This document shows, in pieces, positions 55,875-64,000 of a DNA stretch of 64,000 nt. Origin of the DNA: Saprospiraceae bacterium (GTDB lineage: Bacteria; Bacteroidota; Bacteroidia; Chitinophagales; Saprospiraceae); contig JAEUUT010000070.1 of the NCBI GenBank assembly GCA_016787415.1, positions 124,001 to 188,000 on the forward strand, read 5' to 3'. The notes under the pieces were generated by a model that did no database searches, had not been told where the DNA came from, and saw only the letters and a list, made by a program, of their open reading frames with translations. The stretch's first letter is position 1; the number at the start of each line of letters is the position of its first letter. A program made the position numbers and the translations under genes.

Positions 55875-57719
55875 ATGACCTTCATACAAACATTCTTTTC
55901 CCGTCAATTTCTCTGGGAAGTCGCCCGCATCCTTACCGTCGGCATAGCCAGCATGTTATTTTATTTCGAGTTTATTCCGTTGCCGTTTTTATTAGCGGCA
56001 ATGGCTTTCGGTCTTTATTCTTTGGTCAGGGTTGCGGCGGTAGATTTGGTGAAGGAACGCAAAATAGGCACGGAACTTTTTATTACGGTGGCTGTAATTG
56101 TATCGGTACTCGGTAAAGAATATTTAGCCGGTTCGGTGGTGCTGATGATTATTCTGATTGCCGAATACATCGCCAGCGCCAGCGGCGAAAGAGCCAGGGC
56201 TTCCATCAAAGCCTTGATCGGTTCCGTACCGCATGCAGCCCTGGTAAAAAAAGGAGGGCGGGAAGAAACGGTACAAATCAATGACTTGAAAATCGGCGAT
56301 ATTGTATTGGTGAAGGCAGGAGAAAAAATACCCGTCGACGGCAAGGTAGTAGGTGGCTCCGGCTCCGTCAACCAGGCCCCTATCACCGGAGAAAGCGTGC
56401 CTGAAGAAAAGAAAACAGGAGACCTTGTGTTTGCCGGAACGATTCTGGAATTGGGCGCACTCGACATAGAAATGACCAAAGCCGGGAAGGATACTGTTTT
56501 TTCCCGTATCATTTCACTGGTCGAAGATGCCGAAAGCCAGCAAGCGCCTATTGAAAAGTTTACTGATAAAGTGGCCGGGTACCTGATTCCCGTGGTATTC
56601 ATTTTTGTAAGTGCCGTATATTTCTTTACCCGCGACGTTAAACTGGTTATCGCGTTGATGATCTTTACTTCCCCTGCCGAACTCGGTTTGGCTACGCCAC
56701 TCGTGACCATCGCTGCTATCGCCCGCGCTGCCAGGGAAGGCATTTTAGTAAAGGGAGGATTGTTCCTGGAAGAGCTGGCCAAAATAACAACCATCGTCTT
56801 CGATAAAACAGGAACCCTTACGGTCGGAAGCCCAACTGTAAATCGTGTGGAAATTACCGATGATCAGTACACCGAACACCAGCTCGTACAATTCGCAGCC
56901 ATTGCAGACAGGCGCTCCAGTCACCCGCTGGCAAAAGCGATTCTAAGTCATGCAGACAAAATGAATATATCTTATGGAGAGCCGGAAAATTTCGAAGTGG
57001 TGGCTGGAAGGGGCGTGAAAGCAATCATAGAAGGTAAGTCCGTTTTGTTCGGTAACAAGGAACTTATAGATGAAAACCACGTGTCACTGGTAAATACTTC
57101 GGAAAACCTGACGGATACGGCGCTCTATCTGGCTATCAGCAATAAACTGGCGGGTGTTTTTTATGTCTCTGATGCCATTCGGGAAGGTGCAAAAGAAATG
57201 ATTGCAGGATTGAAAAAAAGCGGTATTAAAAACATTGTAATGCTTACCGGCGATAACCCTGAAACAGCCAAACACGTATCCGATCAGGTAGGCATCACCG
57301 AATTCAGGGCTAACCTGCTGCCAGAGGATAAAATCAACATCATTAAAGAACTACAAAACGACGGCACAAAAGTAGCGATGGTAGGCGACGGCATTAACGA
57401 CGCTCCGGCACTGGTACAGGCCAATATCGGTATCGCGATGGGCGCAATGGGTACGGAAGCAGCGATGGAAGCGGCGGACATTGTGCTGATGCAGGATAAG
57501 TTAGAGAAAATTGCCCGCGCCCGTGTTATTAGTAAACGTGCTTTTCGCACCATCAAGGAAAATATTTTTGTAGGCGTCGGGGTGGTTCACGTTATTGGGA
57601 TTACGCTGGTTTTATTAAGAATTATCGGGCCGATACAAGCGGCGGCGATTCACCTGCTTCCCGATACCCTGGTTTTTATCAATTCTATTAAACTGCTTCG
57701 GATAAAGATTGAAGACTAA
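55875..57719 (+). CDS. P1B-like heavy-metal ATPase with SPA membrane motif
   Basis: Protein of 614 residues with no N-terminal metal-binding domain. The membrane metal motif is SPA at 266-268 (FTSPAELGLATPL), where other P1B ATPases have CPC, CPH, SPC or TPC, so its metal is unclear. Asp310 (DKTGTLTVG) is the phosphorylated residue; ITGESVPEE, LTGDNPE and GDGINDAPAL complete the machinery. It lies 96 bases after the CzcB-like adaptor and may be part of the divalent-metal set. Confidence 0.88.
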   Translation: MTFIQTFFSRQFLWEVARILTVGIASMLFYFEFIPLPFLLAAMAFGLYSLVRVAAVDLVKERKIGTELFITVAVIVSVLGKEYLAGSVVLMIILIAEYIASASGERARASIKALIGSVPHAALVKKGGREETVQINDLKIGDIVLVKAGEKIPVDGKVVGGSGSVNQAPITGESVPEEKKTGDLVFAGTILELGALDIEMTKAGKDTVFSRIISLVEDAESQQAPIEKFTDKVAGYLIPVVFIFVSAVYFFTRDVKLVIALMIFTSPAELGLATPLVTIAAIARAAREGILVKGGLFLEELAKITTIVFDKTGTLTVGSPTVNRVEITDDQYTEHQLVQFAAIADRRSSHPLAKAILSHADKMNISYGEPENFEVVAGRGVKAIIEGKSVLFGNKELIDENHVSLVNTSENLTDTALYLAISNKLAGVFYVSDAIREGAKEMIAGLKKSGIKNIVMLTGDNPETAKHVSDQVGITEFRANLLPEDKINIIKELQNDGTKVAMVGDGINDAPALVQANIGIAMGAMGTEAAMEAADIVLMQDKLEKIARARVISKRAFRTIKENIFVGVGVVHVIGITLVLLRIIGPIQAAAIHLLPDTLVFINSIKLLRIKIED

Positions 57720-57792
57720 TGAAAAAGTTGATGAAATCAAGATGTTATCGTGGTGTCTGCATATTTAGAAGTAAGAAGAATAATCAAAATAT

Positions 57793-57800
57793 TATCTTTG
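57793..57800 (+). promoter_or_regulatory. -7 element upstream of the second methyltransferase
   Basis: TATCTTTG fits TAnnTTTG and lies 85 bases before the start codon at 57886, in a 166-base gap. No good -33 box is visible. Confidence 0.35.
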
Positions 57801-57885
57801 TTCTGACCGTGTTGCCTGTCTGTTATCATCCACTTTTTGCAGCGGCGGCACGGTCTTTTATTTTAAATAAAAAGCAGAAATAAGC

Positions 57886-58503
57886 ATGCAGCGTCTTGAA
57901 AAAGAACATTGGGACAACATTTTCAGCACCAAAGCTGAAAAAGAAGTTAGTTGGTTTCAGGAATATCCTACCACTTCTGTGGAATTTTTGGAATTATTTG
58001 ACCTCCCGTTGACGGCAAATATCATCGACGTGGGAGCCGGGGAAAGCCATTTCATAGATGTGCTTTTGAAACGCGGGTATCAGAACCTTTGGGTGCTGGA
58101 TATTTCGGGAAAAGCCATCGAAAATCTGCAAAAGCGGTTGGGAGACCAGGCGGCAAAGGTGCATTTTGTCGTATCGGATGTTACTGATTTTCAGCCGCCG
58201 GTTCAGTTCGACTTCTGGCATGACCGTGCCGCTTTCCACTTCCTGACAACGGATGACAAAATCAACCGATACGTTGATCTGGTAGAAGACGCTGTAAAGG
58301 AAAACGGTTATCTGATTCTCGGAACCTTCAGTGAGCAAGGTCCCAAAAAGTGTAGCGGGCTGGAGATCAAACAGTATTCCGAAGCCTCGATGTCGGCACG
58401 ATTCGAGATCAATTTCGAGCGGATCAAATGTATTCAGGAAGACCATACCACGCCGTTCAACACGGTGCAGAATTTTGTTTTTTGCAGTTTTCAACGGAAA
58501 TAG
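57886..58503 (+). CDS. Class I SAM-dependent methyltransferase (second)
   Basis: Protein of 205 residues beginning MQRLEKEHWDNIFSTKAEKE, a start typical of a small methyltransferase family often found beside metal-resistance genes. SAM motif I is NIIDVGAGESHFIDVLL at about 46-62, followed by the VLDIS acidic loop. It is not closely related to the methyltransferase at 43922. The substrate is unknown. The gene ends nine bases before the convergent gene on the other strand. Confidence 0.85.
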   Translation: MQRLEKEHWDNIFSTKAEKEVSWFQEYPTTSVEFLELFDLPLTANIIDVGAGESHFIDVLLKRGYQNLWVLDISGKAIENLQKRLGDQAAKVHFVVSDVTDFQPPVQFDFWHDRAAFHFLTTDDKINRYVDLVEDAVKENGYLILGTFSEQGPKKCSGLEIKQYSEASMSARFEINFERIKCIQEDHTTPFNTVQNFVFCSFQRK

Positions 58504-58512
58504 TGACAATCT

Positions 58513-58812
58513 TTAATCCAATTTCCACCACCTCATTTTATAAAGTTCTTCTCTCGGCGTAGCCTTTAGAGGGTCGATACCATTTTTCCTGCAAATCCTA
58601 AAATGTACGATGGTACCAAGCGTTACCATAAAGACAGGAAGCAGCATTGCCCAATGGCCTATCCAATAATAGAGTCCAACAGTTGCCGCATCTATCAGCA
58701 ACCATTTTGTGATTTTTCTGATCGCGGGTGTTTCGATTTCAAATTTCGCGAAGGTTGAACTGCCAACCAACTGAATAATAAGGAGCAAGGCTAATTCTAA
58801 TTCTATCCCCAT
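58513..58812 (-). CDS. Small membrane protein of unknown function
   Basis: Protein of 99 residues with an N-terminal hydrophobic segment, two more around the middle (WLLIDAATVGLYYWIGHW and LLPVFMVTLGTIVHF) and a soluble C-terminal tail (RICRKNGIDPLKATPREELY). No family recognised. It lies at the end of the minus-strand metal block, 24 bases after the next small membrane gene, and may be co-transcribed with the ATPase upstream. Confidence 0.6.
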   Translation of the reverse strand: MGIELELALLLIIQLVGSSTFAKFEIETPAIRKITKWLLIDAATVGLYYWIGHWAMLLPVFMVTLGTIVHFRICRKNGIDPLKATPREELYKMRWWKLD

Positions 58813-58853
58813 AGTACAAAGTTTAAAATGTTGAAGTTAGAGCGCGTTTAATC

Positions 58854-59112
58854 CTATACACTTTTTCGTGAAAGCCGATACATTCCCCACCAGGCAAGCG
58901 GGGCAAGAAAAACTACGCTGGCCATTCCTGGAAAATAACCATACCGATGCGAAAGAAACCTGAGTAGGTACAAGCAACCACAGGACGAACCCACCCAGAA
59001 AGCCGAATGCGAAAAGGAACATGGGCAACAGTCCTAACATGATATAGCCCAGGATAAGCACGGCTATTGTAAAAAGTGCTGCGAAGACGATGGTAGAGGG
59101 TTGTTTTTTCAT
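58854..59112 (-). pseudogene. Small membrane protein with a probable frameshift
   Basis: The frame from ATG 59112 (MKKQPSTIVFAALFTIAVLI, two membrane helices, to GGFVLWLLVPTQ) continues to a stop at 58837, but its last 35 residues (SRNGQRSFSCPACLVGN) look unnatural. In the +1 frame, from about 58990 to a stop at 58854, lies a credible membrane tail (FPGMASVVFLAPLAWWGMYR). A single-base change near 58990 would join them. Whether this is a true mutation or a sequencing error cannot be decided here. Confidence 0.45.
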
Positions 59113-59133
59113 AATCGGCTACTTGATTCCATT

Positions 59134-61128
59134 TCAAAACTTCATCCGTTGTATCCGCACCGCGTTCAAGATCGCCAAAAACGCCACGCCCACATCCGCA
59201 AATACCGCTTCCCACATAGTAGCCAGGCCACCCGCACCAAGCGCCAGAACGATCAGTTTCACGCCAAAGGCGAAACCGATGTTTTGCCACACCACCCGCC
59301 GTGTCATTCGCCCGATGGTGATCGCCGTCGCTACTTTGGAAGGTTCGTCGGTCTGGATGACCACGTCGGCGGTTTCGATGGCAGCGTCCGAGCCAAGGCC
59401 GCCCATGGCGATACCTACATCGGCCGCAGCGAGCACCGGCGCGTCGTTGAGGCCGTCGCCCATGAATGCGATGATGCTGCCCGGATTTTTGCGTTTCAAG
59501 TCTTCCACCTTTTCTACTTTGTCCTCCGGTAGCAGGTCGCCAAAACCCTGTTCGATGCCCAAATCACCGATCACCTTTTTTACCACGGTGTCTTTGTCGC
59601 CCGAAAGCATTACAAGTTCGCGTATCCCCGCACTGTGGAGGCGTTTGATGGTGTCTGCGGCATCAGGTTTGATCTCGTCGGCAATGGTCACAAAACCGGC
59701 ATATTTACCGGCGATTGCTACTACTGCAATGGTGTCGACCTCGTCGTCGAGTTCGGCAGGGTAGGAGACTTTGAATTTCTTGAGCAATTTAGTGTTTCCG
59801 ACCATAATCTGCTTTCCGTTGACCTTACCAGTCAGGCCATGCCCAGCAGTTTCCTTTACCTCGGCAACCTTCGCTTTTTTCCAGTCCAACTTTTGTTCGG
59901 CTGCATATTGCAACATCGCTTTGGCCACCGGATGCGTAGAGTGCTGTTCCAGAGCGGCCGCCATTAACAGCAGATCGCTCTTTTCCACGCCCACGTTCTC
60001 CACTTTTTGCACTTTGAAAACACCGTGCGTCAACGTTCCGGTTTTGTCCATCACTACCAGACTGACTTTGGTGATCAGATCCAGGAAATTAGATCCTTTG
60101 AACAAAATACCCTGCCGCGATGCCGCGCCGATGCCGCCAAAATAGCCCAGCGGAATACTGATCACCAGGGCACAAGGGCAGGAAATAACCAGAAAAATCA
60201 GTCCACGGTAAAGCCAGTCCCGGAATATATAGTCCGGTACAACCAGCGCCGGTACGGCCACCAGCAATACGGCCAACAGCACTACGATAGGCGTATAGAC
60301 CCGGGAAAATTTGCGGATGAACAACTCCGTCGGGGCCTTGCGCGCCGTAGCGTTCTGCACCAGTTCGAGGATGCGGGCAATGCTGCTTTCACCGAAAGGT
60401 TTGGTGACTTTTATTTCCACCACACTATCCGCGCTTACCATACCCGCCAGCACGGTTTCGCCAGATGCAATCGTACGCGGCTTGCTCTCGCCGGTGAGTG
60501 CGGCGGTGTCGAAGGCTGCGCCCGACTTGCCGCTTAGAGTCCCGTCGAGCGGCACCCGTTCCCCAGGCTTTACGCGGATGGTATCGCCGACTTGCACGGT
60601 GTCAGGTTTGACATCCACAAACTTGCCTTCGCGTAACACGGTGGCCTGATCCGGCCGTACGTCGAGCAGGGCTTTGATATTGCGTTTGGCCCGGTTGACA
60701 GCCGCATCCTGGAAAAGTTCCCCAATTGCATAGAACAACATCACGGCCACTCCCTCCGGGTATTCGCCAATGGCGAATGCGCCGACGGTGGCAAGGCCCA
60801 TCAGCAGGAATTCGGTGAATAGGTCACCTTTCATCGCTGCCTGAATGCCTTTCCAGATGACGGGCAGGCCCACCGGCGCATAAGCCACCAAGTACCATGC
60901 CAGGCGTACCCAGCCTGCAAACCAACCGGCTTGAAGCCAGTATTCCAGCGCAAGACCGCTCAGCAGCAACAATAAACTAAAGCTAACCGGCGCATACGTA
61001 CGCCAAACGGAGGAACTTTCGCTACCGTGGTCGTGCTCGTCGTGGTCATGATCGTGCCCGTCGTCGACCGTGTGGTCGGAAGGAAGCGGGGCAGTAGACT
61101 TTTTGGATTTGATATTTTTCTTTGCCAT
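59134..61128 (-). CDS. zntA: P1B-type Zn/Cd/Pb ATPase with CPC motif and His-rich N-terminus
   Basis: Protein of 664 residues. The first 40 carry a His/Asp cluster (DDGHDHDHDEHDHG) instead of an HMA domain. The membrane motif is CPC at 317-319 (ISCPCALVISIPLG), with Asp361 in DKTGTLTHG and FMGDGLNDAPVLAAADVGIAMG near the end. The CALVISIP variant and acidic His cluster fit the ZntA/CadA group. It starts 15 bases after the NicO-like gene, so the two are probably one operon. The symbol is by group, not proven orthology. Confidence 0.88.
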   Translation of the reverse strand: MAKKNIKSKKSTAPLPSDHTVDDGHDHDHDEHDHGSESSSVWRTYAPVSFSLLLLLSGLALEYWLQAGWFAGWVRLAWYLVAYAPVGLPVIWKGIQAAMKGDLFTEFLLMGLATVGAFAIGEYPEGVAVMLFYAIGELFQDAAVNRAKRNIKALLDVRPDQATVLREGKFVDVKPDTVQVGDTIRVKPGERVPLDGTLSGKSGAAFDTAALTGESKPRTIASGETVLAGMVSADSVVEIKVTKPFGESSIARILELVQNATARKAPTELFIRKFSRVYTPIVVLLAVLLVAVPALVVPDYIFRDWLYRGLIFLVISCPCALVISIPLGYFGGIGAASRQGILFKGSNFLDLITKVSLVVMDKTGTLTHGVFKVQKVENVGVEKSDLLLMAAALEQHSTHPVAKAMLQYAAEQKLDWKKAKVAEVKETAGHGLTGKVNGKQIMVGNTKLLKKFKVSYPAELDDEVDTIAVVAIAGKYAGFVTIADEIKPDAADTIKRLHSAGIRELVMLSGDKDTVVKKVIGDLGIEQGFGDLLPEDKVEKVEDLKRKNPGSIIAFMGDGLNDAPVLAAADVGIAMGGLGSDAAIETADVVIQTDEPSKVATAITIGRMTRRVVWQNIGFAFGVKLIVLALGAGGLATMWEAVFADVGVAFLAILNAVRIQRMKF

Positions 61129-61143
61129 GTAATAAAGTGGTTT

Positions 61144-61752
61144 TCAACGTAAAAAATAACTCAAAACTCCCGTTCCCACCAATGTAGCGCCGGTCACTAA
61201 ACCCGCATTGTGCTCCAGCAAATGCCAGTCAAAGCGGCTCGTGCCAAAGTGAAGCGCCCGTATCCATAACACCATACCTGTCACGGATACCAGCGTATAA
61301 ATAACGCCTACCGCCAATACCAGCCGCCAGCCCTGCGCCCCGGCAAGCAGAAAATAAGCCTCGACTTCCAGGCATGGGGAAAGGAACATGGCGAGGGCCA
61401 GTGTCGCTATAATGCCGCGTCCGTTCGTCTTGTCCACATCGGCCAGGTGCGAATGATGATGCCGGTAATGCCGCCACATAAAGAACAGCCCCAGCCCAAT
61501 GAGCAGCACAGGAGCCACCCGACGCACTACTTCTTCAAATGCCGCCGACAACTGCCAGCCCAGCACCGCCAGCCCAATACCCAGCAGCACCGTACTACCG
61601 GCATGGGCCAACCCAACCAACAATGTCACCCGCGATACCTGACGGAGCGACCATTTTTGTTTGCGTTGCACCGCCAGCATAGGCAGCCAGTGGTTGGGTA
61701 ACAGGGCATGCCAAAGGCTGAGTAAGAGTGTACCGATTAGGATTTCAGCCAT
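61144..61752 (-). CDS. NicO/UreH-like integral membrane protein
   Basis: Protein of 202 residues with about six membrane helices. The first holds WHALLPNHWLP and a cytoplasmic loop is His-rich (WRHYRHHHSHLADVD). These features match the wider NicO (RcnA) and UreH/HupE group of nickel/cobalt exporters. Its place just ahead of a Zn/Cd/Pb ATPase supports a metal transport role; the exact ion is unknown. Confidence 0.7.
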   Translation of the reverse strand: MAEILIGTLLLSLWHALLPNHWLPMLAVQRKQKWSLRQVSRVTLLVGLAHAGSTVLLGIGLAVLGWQLSAAFEEVVRRVAPVLLIGLGLFFMWRHYRHHHSHLADVDKTNGRGIIATLALAMFLSPCLEVEAYFLLAGAQGWRLVLAVGVIYTLVSVTGMVLWIRALHFGTSRFDWHLLEHNAGLVTGATLVGTGVLSYFLR

Positions 61753-61764
61753 ATATATTTAGTC

Positions 61765-62037
61765 TCACTTTCCTGGTTTTTTTCCTGTTTTGCTGGAGTC
61801 GGCATTTTGCTTCAAATCCTTTACCGGTATCTCCTTCTGCACTAATTTCATGTGACAAACCGGGCACCTACTTGGTTGCTCATACGTTTTGCTCTTTTCA
61901 CAGTCCATCGGACAGGAATAGACATGGGTATAATTTGGGTCGTGGTGCAATTGGTTTGGCGGGTCATTCCGACAGGCCATAAACCACAGTGTTAGACCGC
62001 ATGCGAAAGCCAAAAACAGTTTACGTATCATGATCAT
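61765..62037 (-). CDS. Small lipoprotein with heavy-metal-binding domain
   Basis: From ATG 62037 (MIMIRKLFLAFACG), 90 residues with a lipobox LWFMAC. The mature part is essentially one heavy-metal-binding domain (YSCPMDCEKSKTYEQPSRCP, then VCHMKL) with a Lys-rich tail. Compared with the copies in the Cus adaptors, PMHP is replaced by PMDC, so the site differs. Probably a periplasmic metal buffer for the ATPase operon. Confidence 0.8.
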   Translation of the reverse strand: MIMIRKLFLAFACGLTLWFMACRNDPPNQLHHDPNYTHVYSCPMDCEKSKTYEQPSRCPVCHMKLVQKEIPVKDLKQNADSSKTGKKPGK

Positions 62038-62050
62038 GCGAATATTTGTG

Positions 62051-62764
62051 TCATTTGCTGTCGTTATTTTTGTCGTCCTTAAAACTGATCCAGGCTCCAA
62101 TTTGTGGTACAAGCATATGGGTGGTTGAAGTAAGACGCGTGAGAATCAGGACGCCTTCGCCACTGTATCGAGGTTTGGCATTGTAAGAAGTATTTGCTCC
62201 CCGCAAGTAAGCGCACTTCAGTTCGATACCACCGTCGCGTTTTTTGCCGAGCGCAATTTTCACTCCGGCACTACCGCCATAAAAAAATCCCCAGCGTTCT
62301 TTCGTATCCTCATTTTTTCCAAAAATTTGCCCCCTCCCTCCCCTGTTTTTCTGATAAAATTGCACCTGGGAAAAGAAATCATTGGCTCCTAACTCTCCTT
62401 CTAAATAAGGACTAAAACGCTTTCCCTGAAACGGCTCGAACTTCAACAACAAGCCAAGACTGAATACATTATTGGAAGTCTTTACCTTATAGTCGTTCAC
62501 TGTACCAGCGACGTTTATGGGGATCGTTTCGCCAGCATTTCCTCTTCCAAATAGGCCAATATCCAGACCGGGTTGCAGCGGAAAAGAAGGTGTCGGACGA
62601 ACATAAAAATTGAAACGAGCGCCTGCTCCTATATCCGCGTCACTTGTTTCACGAAATTCTCCTAATGCCACCGGAAGTTGAAAACCCAGGGACAAGGAGC
62701 CGGTTGTTTGCGACCAGGCGTATACCGGCAAAACCAAGGCAAGTAATATATAGATTTTCTTCAT
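62051..62764 (-). CDS. Outer-membrane beta-barrel protein
   Basis: Protein of 237 residues with a signal peptide ending AWSQ. The rest alternates as strands and turns (GSLSLGFQLPVALGEF, GARFNFYVRPTPSF, LGLLLKFEPFQGK) and fits an 8-strand OMP-type barrel of Bacteroidota. A Lys/Asp-rich C-terminal tail (KDDKNNDSK) is unusual for such barrels, which normally end in an aromatic residue. Function unknown. Confidence 0.72.
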   Translation of the reverse strand: MKKIYILLALVLPVYAWSQTTGSLSLGFQLPVALGEFRETSDADIGAGARFNFYVRPTPSFPLQPGLDIGLFGRGNAGETIPINVAGTVNDYKVKTSNNVFSLGLLLKFEPFQGKRFSPYLEGELGANDFFSQVQFYQKNRGGRGQIFGKNEDTKERWGFFYGGSAGVKIALGKKRDGGIELKCAYLRGANTSYNAKPRYSGEGVLILTRLTSTTHMLVPQIGAWISFKDDKNNDSK

Positions 62765-62809
62765 GTCAAAAAATTAAAGGGTGAAATTCGCATCGGTTGA
62801 AAGCACCTT

Positions 62810-63305
62810 TCAATGTTTTACTACCACCTTCTGCACCTGACGGGCGTCGCCGCTTTGCAGGGTGACGAAATAAACGCCGGAAGGCAACTGTTCGGCCCCG
62901 CCATAGTCGCGTACCCAGAAACTATCGCTCGACGCCAGAATGAAATCCACGTTTTGCGACCAGTCGACGCCGTAAGCAGTCAGTTCGCTTTGACAGCTCT
63001 GGATGTTGGAACAAACTACCACTTCTTTACATTCCTGTTTCGCGGCATTGATAATTTGGGCTACGATGCTTTTGCGAGCGCCAGACCACCACCAGCGCCT
63101 GCAATTCTCCCCATTTGGCCATAGCTCGGATTGGTAGTGCAGGTGGGTCAGTTATACCAAAAGAGGCTGTAGGTACATTAGGGCCTCTTTCAGCAAGTAT
63201 CCCTTTTTCCGTATCGGAAAGGCCGCGTGGAAGGGGATCATCCTGAGATTTGACTGCTTGCCTGAATATCAGCAAGGAAAAAAGTAAGTAAAGTGTCTTT
63301 TTCAT
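62810..63305 (-). pseudogene. Remnant of a T9SS-secreted agmatine/peptidylarginine deiminase
   Basis: Starts at ATG 63305 (MKKTLYLLFSLLIFRQAVKS, signal peptide) and runs into LPIRAMAKWGELQALVVVW, then loses frame near 63085. The next frame continues SGARKSIVAQIINAAKQEC to DSFWVRDYGG, the front of the deiminase fold. This is joined directly to LPSGVYFVTLQSGDARQ and VQKVVVKH, a T9SS tail. The central catalytic part is missing, so there are a frameshift and a large internal deletion. It cannot encode an active enzyme. Confidence 0.75.
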
Positions 63306-63519
63306 AGATATGAATTTTTTTGATGAAAAAGGAAATGGTTTTAAATGGCAGCCCCCGGAAGGAATATGACGAAGAAGAAAGAATCCCCTCCGAAAGGCTG
63401 CCCGTCTTGGCCTGCTTATGTCCAAGACGATTACGTTTAATGCACCTGCCACGTTAAGATTATAAATCCGGTCATGGGCTCGTTTAGTTTAAATTGAGTC
63501 ACCTGCCTCATCCAACGGC
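63306..63519. other. Intergenic region before the ZIP gene
   Basis: Upstream of the pseudogene start on the minus strand and downstream of the ZIP gene. No gene, hairpin or promoter was recognised. Confidence 0.4.
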
Positions 63520-64000
63520 TCAAGCCACCATACCGAGAATCAGGAAAAACAAAAAGCCCACAAAAAAAGCACTGGTAATCAGCGGGCTTTCTTTTTCTTC
63601 ATGGGCTTCCATCAATAGTTCTTCCGTTACTAAGTAAAGCAAGGCAGCCAAACCGAACGATAGTACTAATTCCGTCATCTCTTGCGACATGCCGCTCAAA
63701 AGTGTAGCGCCGAGCACTGTGCCCACCAGGAATAATGCACCCATGAAAAGCACTATCGACAGCGTTTTGGCCCGGGAAAATTGCTTCGTTCTCACCTCTG
63801 TAGAGATCGCTATGCCGAGCGAGAAAACTTCCAGCGACAACGCCAGGGCCAGCAAAACGCCCTCCTTTGCCCCTGCCGCAAAGCCGATGCCCAGCAAAAA
63901 GCCGTCGAGTAAAATATCTACCCCCGTGCCGATCAGTATGCCCCACGGCAGGATAGTACGTGATTGGGCAGCCGACTCCATTTTTCCGGTAAAGTGCTTG
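63520..64000 (-). CDS. ZIP-family metal transporter, N-terminus cut by the window end
   Basis: At least 159 residues remain, open to the window edge (no stop between the visible ATG at 63981 and 64000), so the true start lies outside. Membrane helices include GTGVDILLDGFLLGIGFA and LVLSFGLAALLYLVTEELL-type segments followed by a His/Glu loop (MEAHEEKES), matching the C-terminal half of ZIP transporters. ZIP proteins move Zn(II), Fe(II) or similar ions toward the cytoplasm. Confidence 0.8.
   Translation of the reverse strand, partial: KHFTGKMESAAQSRTILPWGILIGTGVDILLDGFLLGIGFAAGAKEGVLLALALSLEVFSLGIAISTEVRTKQFSRAKTLSIVLFMGALFLVGTVLGATLLSGMSQEMTELVLSFGLAALLYLVTEELLMEAHEEKESPLITSAFFVGFLFFLILGMVA

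Overview
The window is chromosomal DNA of a Bacteroidota bacterium, most likely from the Saprospiria (that rank is an inference). Three things point to Bacteroidota: promoters of the -33 TTTG / -7 TAnnTTTG type, almost no Shine-Dalgarno sequences, and several secreted proteins ending in type IX secretion (T9SS) sorting domains. The zinc-free forms of L36, S14 and S4 are consistent with this.

Positions 784-17701 hold one unbroken S10-spc-alpha ribosomal superoperon on the + strand: S10, L3, L4, L23, L2, S19, L22, S3, L16, L29, S17, L14, L24, L5, S14, S8, L6, L18, S5, L30, L15, SecY, Map, IF-1, L36, S13, S11, S4, RpoA, L17. L30 and L36 are short but intact. S3 carries a long Arg/Gly tail and L17 a basic then acidic low-complexity tail. 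Many intergenic gaps hold short tandem repeats (units like GATAACA or AACTCAT), often as two inverted arms. The operon ends at a hairpin that overlaps the promoter of a tRNA-Ala(GGC) gene.

Positions 18242-47240 (+ strand) are a large copper-handling region. It opens with an ECF sigma factor and a protein with an inner-membrane anchor and a barrel-like C-terminus. These are followed by a T9SS beta-propeller protein, an MbnP-family copper protein with a T9SS tail, two MauG/MbnH-type diheme peroxidase lipoproteins, an M43 metalloprotease and a T9SS multicopper oxidase. Next come a Met/Cys-rich lipoprotein, a CopZ-like chaperone, a CPH-type (CopB-like) P1B ATPase, a CusA-type RND pump with the Met triad, TolC, two adaptors with heavy-metal-binding domains, a Cys-rich secreted protein, a YncE-like propeller, a DUF3347 protein, a heme-binding protein, a methyltransferase and an 885-residue multicopper oxidase with a barrel-like C-terminal region.

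Positions 47400-49388 (- strand) encode a T9SS copper-radical (galactose/glyoxal) oxidase-like protein. Positions 49667-58503 (+) hold a second metal-efflux set: a His-rich secreted peptide, a CzcA-type RND pump fused to TolC, its adaptor, a P1B ATPase with an SPA membrane motif and a methyltransferase. Positions 58513-64000 (-) hold small membrane proteins, a CPC-type Zn/Cd/Pb ATPase with a His-rich N-terminus, a NicO/UreH-like membrane protein, a small metal-binding lipoprotein, a beta-barrel protein, a decayed T9SS deiminase pseudogene and a ZIP transporter cut by the window edge.

Together the accessory two thirds read as a metal-homeostasis island. Cu(I) would be pumped from cytoplasm and periplasm (CopB, Cus), oxidised by multicopper oxidases, bound by MbnP and metal-binding lipoproteins, and divalent metals exported by the Czc/ZntA set. 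Two palindromic elements, one with a perfect target-site duplication, and a pseudogene suggest past mobile-element activity.
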